A DNA stretch of 64,000 nt from Paenibacillus donghaensis (lineage in GTDB: Bacteria > Bacillota > Bacilli > Paenibacillales > Paenibacillaceae): assembly GCF_002192415.1 (NCBI RefSeq), contig NZ_CP021780.1:496001-560000 (forward strand). Reading direction: 5' to 3'. Shown in pieces: positions 58,754-64,000 of the stretch. A model generated the notes under the pieces. It was not told where the DNA came from and did not search any database. It worked only from the letters and a program-made list of their open reading frames with translations. The number at the start of each line of letters is the position of its first letter. Positions within the stretch are counted from its first letter, which is position 1. Both the position numbers and the translations under genes were made by a program.

Positions 58754-59584
58754 TCAGCCTCCCTGCACGATAATGCTCTTCAGTTTATGGTTCATGATGG
58801 ACCGTCCGGCAGCGATAAACGCCGCGCTCCACAGGATCTGCAGACCAATGCTTGGCAGGGCGAGTGAAGGCGTAAGAGTGCCTACGTATAATTGCAGCGG
58901 AATATCTGCAAATCCTCCAAACGGCTGGAGATAGAGAAAGGTCTGCATAGAGTCGGGCCAGAGCCGGAGCGGAAGGTAGGTGCCAGATAGTATGCCGCTT
59001 AGCAGCAACAGCATATAGGTCGGCCCGTCACCCCATGTGATGTTCAAGCGTATGGCAGTAACGAGCATAGCGAACGCGGAACACAGTACAAAAGCCATCA
59101 CGACTGACAGAAGGAAGCAGACAAATCCAAGGGCGGAAGCTGGAGCGCCGAGCGCATAACCAGCAGGCATCAGCAGTCCAGCGCCAATGGTCGCCAGGCT
59201 GCGGAGCCAGGAGGTTCCAAGCTTGCCCGCCGAGCTTTTGACGAACCAATGTGTGTACAGATTCAGCGGGCGGCACAGCTCCACGGCAACATCGCCGTTG
59301 TTGATTTTGCCCATAATCTCGCTGTCTATGCTCATCGTCTGCAGCACAAACAGCCCTTGGGCCAGCCACACATAGGATAGGGTTTGGGCTAGAGTAAGTC
59401 CGTTGTTATTCCAGGCGCCGTTGTCGCTGTATGTATAAAATACGGTGAACAGGATGCATTCCAGCAATCCCCAGAATACACTGACGAACACACCGGATAT
59501 GGCGGATACGCGATATTGCAGTCCTTCAGCCATACGTATGCGAAAAAGGGAGCTGCAGGCCTTGCAGGTAGCACTAAAGTTCAT
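58754..59584 (-). CDS. ABC-2 family permease, second subunit
   Basis: 276 residues, six spans. GKINNGDVAVELCRPLNLYTHWFVKSSAG parallels the loop of the downstream permease, and LQPFGGFADIPLQLYVG is the usual periplasm-side motif. ATG at 59584 has GGAGGTGTG about 2-8 bp upstream; the frame reaches 59629 without a ribosome site. With its neighbour it forms a heterodimeric channel. Confidence 0.85.
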   Translation of the reverse strand: MNFSATCKACSSLFRIRMAEGLQYRVSAISGVFVSVFWGLLECILFTVFYTYSDNGAWNNNGLTLAQTLSYVWLAQGLFVLQTMSIDSEIMGKINNGDVAVELCRPLNLYTHWFVKSSAGKLGTSWLRSLATIGAGLLMPAGYALGAPASALGFVCFLLSVVMAFVLCSAFAMLVTAIRLNITWGDGPTYMLLLLSGILSGTYLPLRLWPDSMQTFLYLQPFGGFADIPLQLYVGTLTPSLALPSIGLQILWSAAFIAAGRSIMNHKLKSIIVQGG

Positions 59585-59640
59585 TTCACACCTCCTGGAT
59601 GTATGGAGCGCAGCGGCCGGGTGGCCCATTCTCTGCTTGC

Positions 59641-60456
59641 TTAAGTAAGCGACAAGTCATTATACATAGCGGCAATCATGGCATCTGTATTCACCTTCAT
59701 AATCACCTCAGGCGCATATTTCTCCTGCAAACCGTCAAGCCGTCCGTCATACAGCAGCTGTCCATGCCCGATGACCATTACGCGCTCGCAGAGCGCTTCA
59801 ATATCGTCCATATCATGGGTGGTCAGCACCATGGTTACTCCGTACTGACGGTTCTCCTCTTTCAGGAAGCTGCGCAGCGCAAGCTTGGAGACCGCATCGA
59901 GGCCGATGGTCGGTTCATCCAGAAAGAGGATGGAAGGCCGATGCAGGAGGGCGGCTACAAGCTCGCAGCGCATCCGTTGTCCCAGTGACAGCTGTCTGAC
60001 GGGTGTTTTTAGAAGCGCTTCCACGCCTAGGGTTGCCGTCAGTTCAGTGAGCCTTGTCTTGTAATCCCCAAGGGGGATGGCATATATATCCCTCAGCACG
60101 TCAAAAGAATCGGCCACCGGCACATCCCACCACAATTGGGAGCGCTGCCCGAAGACAACACCGATTCTCGACACATGCTCCACACGGTTTTTCCACGGTA
60201 CCTTGCCCATAATGGTACATTCCCCGCTGTCCGGTGTTAGGATGCCGCTCATCACCTTGACCGTGGTGGATTTGCCAGCACCATTAGGGCCGATATAGCC
60301 CACCAGTTCGCCTTCGGCAATCTTAAAACCAATGCCGCCCAGCGCTTCCACATGCGTCACATTGCGCATAAAGGCTCCCTTAAGCAGCCCCCATTTTCCT
60401 TCAGGCCGTTTGTACACCTTAAAGGTTTTTCGAATATCTTTGAGTATAATTTGCAT
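59641..60456 (-). CDS. ABC transporter ATP-binding protein of the ABC-2 exporter
   Basis: 271 residues. Walker A GPNGAGKST (56-64), Q-loop VFGQRSQLWWDVP, signature LSLGQRMRCELVAALLH, Walker B ILFLDEPTIGLD and H-loop LTTHDMDD. QLWWDVP next to the Q-loop is typical of the ATPases paired with PF06182 permeases. ATG at 60456 has AAGGAGGGG 7 bp upstream. First gene of the three-gene operon. Confidence 0.9.
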   Translation of the reverse strand: MQIILKDIRKTFKVYKRPEGKWGLLKGAFMRNVTHVEALGGIGFKIAEGELVGYIGPNGAGKSTTVKVMSGILTPDSGECTIMGKVPWKNRVEHVSRIGVVFGQRSQLWWDVPVADSFDVLRDIYAIPLGDYKTRLTELTATLGVEALLKTPVRQLSLGQRMRCELVAALLHRPSILFLDEPTIGLDAVSKLALRSFLKEENRQYGVTMVLTTHDMDDIEALCERVMVIGHGQLLYDGRLDGLQEKYAPEVIMKVNTDAMIAAMYNDLSLT

Positions 60457-60636
60457 CTGTAACCCCTCCTTCGTGCAGAAGATCATACCATTACCTGGAA
60501 AAGAGATAAAATGGCACTCTACCTTCTGTTGCTTCTTTGGCACTGCCTGGGAGGGGAGATCACATATATTTACTCCGTTTTTCATAAAAATCCTTGCTAT
60601 CTTGACATTTCCGTGCTATATTAATTTTATAGTTAA

Positions 60637-60716
60637 CGCAAGCAAATAGGGATTATTTTTATATATGTATCTCATAATTATATGTTGATTCCAGTGAATA
60701 TTTCACTGGCATTTTT
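60637..60716 (+). ncRNA. Candidate short transcript
   Basis: TTGACA (60602-60607), a 17-bp spacer and TTTTAT (60625-60630) could start a transcript near 60637. CCAGTGAA-tat-TTCACTGG followed by CATTTTTG (60691-60716) would end it after about 80 nt. No open frame of note. It could also be a leader for the tetR gene at 60885. Confidence 0.35.
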
Positions 60717-60760
60717 GCGTTTATAGACATATTACAAATGACCGGCATATACACTTGTAG

Positions 60761-60784
60761 GTCGCCATTCTGGCGGCTTTTTTT
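60761..60784 (+). terminator. Second plus-strand terminator upstream of tetR
   Basis: GTCGCC-ATTCT-GGCGGC (one G-U pair) followed by seven T residues. It lies 52 bp before the tetR operator, with no protein gene upstream on this strand. Confidence 0.7.
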
Positions 60785-60836
60785 GTTGTACGACTGAAGT
60801 TGCTATTTGCATACTGCTGTATTATCCTTTAAATGA

Positions 60837-60851
60837 TTTACTCTGAGTGAA
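60837..60851. promoter_or_regulatory. TetR operator candidate at its own gene
   Basis: TTTACTCTGAGTGAA matches the core of the palindrome at 62773-62791 (TTTACT-ATT-AGTAAA) in both half-sites with one change. It lies 34 bp before the tetR start. Confidence 0.6.
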
Positions 60852-60884
60852 TGGTTAACTACTGAGAGAGAAGAGGAGACCTTA

Positions 60885-61532
60885 ATGGCTACTACATGGC
60901 ACCAAGAGGTACGAAATCGAAATCGGGAAGAGTTTATTCATGCTGGACAAAAGATCATGATCGAGAATAATTTCACAAATGTGGGACCTAAAGAAATTTG
61001 CGCTCAAGCCAATCTAAGCAAGGTTACCTTCTATAAGTGCTTTAACTCGATGCATGAGCTTATATTTGCGATTCAGCAAAAAGTATTTGGGGAAATTACG
61101 GATTTCATTGAAAATTACCCTTCCTCAAGAAGCAATGGATTAGAAAGTGTTGCAGGGTATCTGGATGCCTGGATCGTATTCCTGAAGACAACTCCGGGTC
61201 ATCTTAAATATATCGGTTTCTTTGATCATACTTACCGTGAGAATTACCCCAACGAGGAATTACAGGAGTCTTATCTTGAATTGGTCAAAGAAGGAATGTT
61301 AGGGAAAGTGTTGCGAAATTTCATAGCTCAAGGAATTCAGGATGGATCTATACGATCCGAGGTTAGTCTGGAACAGACCAGTTCCTTCATCATTGAGATG
61401 ATCATAAGTCTAATGCAGCGTTTGGCGTTTCGTGGAAAACTTTTGGAGGAAGAGCAAGGTGTGGATATCGAAGAGCTTACGAAGACGTCCAAGGAGTTTG
61501 TTCTCTATTATTTGGAGAATAAATATCGTTAA
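60885..61532 (+). CDS. TetR-family repressor of the adjacent MFS pump
   Basis: 215 residues. The N-terminal DNA-binding domain reads FIHAGQKIMIENNFTNVGPKEICAQANLSKVTFYKCFNSMHELIFAI; the C-terminal ligand domain is all helical and not assignable. GAGAAGAGGAG precedes the ATG. It converges on the MFS gene (24 bp apart). Matching operator sequences occur in front of both genes, so it probably represses itself and the pump. Confidence 0.87.
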   Translation: MATTWHQEVRNRNREEFIHAGQKIMIENNFTNVGPKEICAQANLSKVTFYKCFNSMHELIFAIQQKVFGEITDFIENYPSSRSNGLESVAGYLDAWIVFLKTTPGHLKYIGFFDHTYRENYPNEELQESYLELVKEGMLGKVLRNFIAQGIQDGSIRSEVSLEQTSSFIIEMIISLMQRLAFRGKLLEEEQGVDIEELTKTSKEFVLYYLENKYR

Positions 61533-61556
61533 TCATTTTCAATTCAGATAGGTTTC

Positions 61557-62753
61557 TTACCGTGTAACGCTCCGTTTTAATTTTTGTTGTTGTTGAAAGG
61601 TGAGGCCTACAGCAGCCAAGAGAATAACAGCTCCAAATATGTAAGGTAAATGGATGTGATAATCAAATAAGATGCCAGCCAGAATGGGACCAATAATACT
61701 CCCCAAGCTGGTATAGGTTGTGTTAAGACCTGATGCATATCCTTGACGATCCTCTGCGGCATTCGCGATCAATGTACTCACCGTCGGTCTGATGAAGGCG
61801 TTAAATGCAAAAAATAAAGTGGATACAACCAGAAGGTACACTAAATTAACTTGAAAAAGCATTAACAGAAGGGTAACAGAAGTCATTACCAATGAAATGC
61901 GTATGAGCTTTATCTCACCGACATATTTGATCATTTGGTCTAATAACCATACTTGTACGATAATGCCTACAATCGCTCCCAAAGTAATAATTATGGATAT
62001 CTGACTAGCAGTATAGCCATACTTCTGTTTGACAAACAGGGCATACACCGTTTCATAATTTATCAAACCAAAAGTGATTACGAAAATTAGAATCAAATAG
62101 TGGAAATACGGAGTCTGGAATGAGCTTACTATTTGCCGACTGAATGATTTTCTCTCAATCACCTTGTTTTTCAAGTGTAACAATTCACGAGTTCGAGTCT
62201 CCGGTAAGAACAGAGTAAGAACGGTAGCGAGCAACCCCAACCCAGCTGCGAAAAAGTAGGGAACACGAATGCCAAATTCGCTAATGATACCCCCAAGCCC
62301 CGGTCCCAGAACCATGCCTAGATTCATGGAAGCGCTAAGATAGCCCATTCCTTTTGCACGAGTCTCCATAGTTGTCATGTCAGCAACGTAAGCCATAACT
62401 GAAGGGACCATCAATCCAAGGCCCATCCCCCCGATGAAACGCGCTACATATAAGGATGGCAGGGTAGTTGATACTGCGAACATATAATCAGACAGCACGG
62501 TTAGAAACAGCCCGGACATAATCATCTTCTTGCGTCCCAGCTTGTCTGATAGCTGTCCACCTATCGGAGAAAAAAGAAATTGTGCTGCTCCGAAAGCAGC
62601 AACAAGGTAGCCTGCAACGGTGCCGCCTGCATCAAACTGCTTCAGATAATCTGGCAGAATGGGAATCACCATACCCTGACCAAGCAACGCGATAAACAGA
62701 TTAAGCATAAGAATAAAAAGCGGGAATTTCGCTGCAGATGATAATCGACTCAT
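61557..62753 (-). CDS. MFS multidrug efflux transporter (Bmr/NorA type)
   Basis: 398 residues, twelve spans. Motif A is GGQLSDKLGRKKMIM in loop 2-3, and motif C appears as LGMVLGPGLGG in span 5, as in drug-proton antiporters. ATG at 62753 has AAGGAG 9 bp upstream; the frame reaches 62792 only by running into the operator. A 19-bp palindrome sits just upstream, the likely target of the TetR protein coded convergently. Confidence 0.88.
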   Translation of the reverse strand: MSRLSSAAKFPLFILMLNLFIALLGQGMVIPILPDYLKQFDAGGTVAGYLVAAFGAAQFLFSPIGGQLSDKLGRKKMIMSGLFLTVLSDYMFAVSTTLPSLYVARFIGGMGLGLMVPSVMAYVADMTTMETRAKGMGYLSASMNLGMVLGPGLGGIISEFGIRVPYFFAAGLGLLATVLTLFLPETRTRELLHLKNKVIERKSFSRQIVSSFQTPYFHYLILIFVITFGLINYETVYALFVKQKYGYTASQISIIITLGAIVGIIVQVWLLDQMIKYVGEIKLIRISLVMTSVTLLLMLFQVNLVYLLVVSTLFFAFNAFIRPTVSTLIANAAEDRQGYASGLNTTYTSLGSIIGPILAGILFDYHIHLPYIFGAVILLAAVGLTFQQQQKLKRSVTR

Positions 62754-62772
62754 GTAACTAATCTCCTTATGA

Positions 62773-62806
62773 TGTTTACTATTAGTAAACATTTACTTGG
62801 TGTAAA
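62773..62806. promoter_or_regulatory. Operator of the MFS pump gene
   Basis: TGTTTACT-ATT-AGTAAACA is a perfect 19-bp palindrome (62773-62791). TTTAC-ttggt-GTAAA follows directly (to about 62806) as a second, weaker dyad. Confidence 0.7.
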
Positions 62807-62926
62807 CCATTATAAAGATAGGTTAACTATTTGTAAATGAACATTTTCAGCCCGGTACGAAATGATGTCACAGAGACATCCTTTCTTTGAAATATAAGAG
62901 TTTATATGTTCCACGTTATTAATTAT

Positions 62927-62988
62927 CCTTCTATTTCTCGCTGAAATACCCCGTCCTTTAAAAGGACGGCGAAGCCGTTTCCACTTAG
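62927..62988. repeat. Family B-related palindromic repeat, short form, second copy
   Basis: CCTTCTATTTCTCGCTGAAA and CCGTCCTTTAAAAGGACGG, then GAAGCCGTTTCCACTTA, matching 54463-54525. Confidence 0.7.
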
Positions 62989-63142
62989 CTGCAATCTTAG
63001 ATATCACTATCGTGTTATAAATTGATCGTTAATTGCTATTTAATATAGGTATATATCGTTATAATGCTATTATGTAATTCTGAGAAATAGCAGAAGCACG
63101 AATTAGTGAAACGAGATTGCACAAATTGAGGAGAGAACAAGG

Positions 63143-64000
63143 ATGGCTACGTTACTACTACTTATTATTTACCTGGCATTTATAGGTCTTGGACTGCCTG
63201 ATGCCTTGCTTGGCAGTGCATGGTCCATTATGAAACATGATATTGGTGCCACAACAGAAATGGCAGGTTATATATCGTTAACGGTCTCATTCTGTACGGT
63301 TATATCCAGTTTATTTGCAAGCAGATTGTTGCATAGATTTGGCACAGGAAAGGTAACTCTGTTCAGTATCCTATCCACAACAATTGCCTTGCTTGGATTT
63401 TCTTTATCCAACGAGTTCTTATTCTTTATACTTCTGGCGATTCCTTTGGGATTAGGCGCTGGTTCTGTAGATGCAGCATTAAGTAACTATGTAGCGCTGC
63501 ATTTCAAAGCCAAGCATATGAGTTGGCTGCATTGTTTCTGGGGAATTGGAGCCATGACAGGTCCTATTGTAATGTCATTTTCGCTGGATAATGGGAATAA
63601 CTGGCGTGCAGGATACCTTACGATAGGGATAATACTTACTGCTATAGTTGTAATATTATTGGCATCGCTGTCTTTGTGGAGGGTTTTTGAGAATGGAAAA
63701 ATAGAAGAAGGCGACGAAAAGAAGCTACTCAGTAACAGAGAAGCTTTACGAATCCGGGGTGTGAAAATGTCCATGGTTTCCATGCTATGCTACAATGGTT
63801 CGGAAACAGCCGCTGGTCTATGGATGGCATCCTTCTTTATAGCAAGCAAAGGAATTTCTCCCGGCACGGCAGCAGCCTGTTCTTCCTTGTTTTATATTGG
63901 AATCATAATAGGACGAATAGTATCGGGATTTCTCTCGACTAAGGTATCAAGTAAAAGTCTGATCAGGTACGGTGGATTAGTTGGCTGTGCTGGACTTGTA
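63143..64000 (+). CDS. MFS transporter, FucP/sugar-permease-like (cut by the window end)
   Basis: 286 codons are visible, open to the last base. It starts MATLLLLIIYLAFIGLGLPD then ALLGSAWSIMKHDIGA, the first span and loop of the fucose/glucose permease-like MFS branch. Further spans follow (ISLTVSFCTVISSLFASRLLHRFGTGKV, FFILLAIPLGLGAGSVDAAL). GAGGAG lies 9 bp before the ATG. The substrate cannot be inferred. The preceding 390 bp hold the pump operator and a short repeat only. Confidence 0.82.
   Translation, partial: MATLLLLIIYLAFIGLGLPDALLGSAWSIMKHDIGATTEMAGYISLTVSFCTVISSLFASRLLHRFGTGKVTLFSILSTTIALLGFSLSNEFLFFILLAIPLGLGAGSVDAALSNYVALHFKAKHMSWLHCFWGIGAMTGPIVMSFSLDNGNNWRAGYLTIGIILTAIVVILLASLSLWRVFENGKIEEGDEKKLLSNREALRIRGVKMSMVSMLCYNGSETAAGLWMASFFIASKGISPGTAAACSSLFYIGIIIGRIVSGFLSTKVSSKSLIRYGGLVGCAGLV

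Overview
The window reads as chromosomal DNA of a spore-former of the Paenibacillus type. This is an inference from content, with no search behind it: strong AAGGAGG-type ribosome binding sites, TTG/GTG starts, YesM/YesN-type two-component genes next to sugar ABC transporters without their own ATPase, S-layer-homology (SLH) enzymes with Big_2 and LamG modules, YhaM, and small PspC/PspA genes. No rRNA, tRNA, CRISPR array or prophage was seen.

Layout. 1-3.5 kb: purine-linked genes (end of an unknown CDS, PucG-type aminotransferase, adenine deaminase). 3.6-5.4 kb: an intact IS4-family element that has split a dispersed repeat, with a 9-bp target duplication. 5.6-7.2 kb: IDEAL-domain protein and ferrochelatase. 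7.4-9.9 kb: a secreted protein with three FMN-binding units, each carrying an SGAT flavinylation motif, behind two FNR/CRP-like boxes. 10-13 kb: YhaM, an XRE regulator with two small membrane proteins, a DEDDh exonuclease. 13.2-21.8 kb: an alpha-galactoside locus (YesM/YesN pair, binding lipoprotein, two permeases, GH36 alpha-galactosidase) with a cre-like site. 22-24.7 kb: TerD-VWA protein and pspC-pspA. 24.7-25.7 kb: degraded DNA with a 22-unit heptamer minisatellite and dispersed repeats. 25.7-34.3 kb: MFS/TetR pair, CPBP protease, two methyltransferases, a TIM-barrel protein, a truncated UvrC paralogue, a YitT protein and a frameshifted RidA gene. Two of these genes have leaders that look like attenuators. 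34.6-39 kb: SLH gene remnant, two-component system and a fused ABC ATPase-permease. 39.3-45 kb: a 1537-residue SLH/GH43/LamG enzyme and a LacX-like epimerase. 45-46.4 kb: SNF2-helicase remnant and complex repeats. 46.5-57.1 kb: an apparent amino-sugar operon (binding protein, two permeases, cytoplasmic GH84, DUF4127, NanE, RpiR regulator, ROK kinase, FAD oxidoreductase). 57.3-64 kb: a coiled-coil protein, an ABC-2 exporter of three genes, a TetR/MFS efflux pair sharing an operator, and an MFS gene cut by the window end.

How it works together. The two sugar loci would each import oligosaccharides through a binding lipoprotein and two permeases, borrowing a shared MsmX-type ATPase coded elsewhere. 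The first would hydrolyse alpha-galactosides in the cytosol. The second would release N-acetylhexosamine with GH84, phosphorylate it with the ROK kinase and epimerise ManNAc-6-P to GlcNAc-6-P with NanE. DUF4127 and the FAD oxidoreductase have no assigned step and are the best candidates for undescribed chemistry.

Most promising for follow-up: (i) the leader peptide with nested hairpins before the methyltransferase at 31658; (ii) the attenuator before the YitT gene; (iii) the multi-flavin protein with tandem FNR-like boxes; (iv) the GH84/DUF4127/NanE/FAD operon; (v) a modular dispersed repeat family, with associated heptamer tracts, that marks every degraded region in the window.
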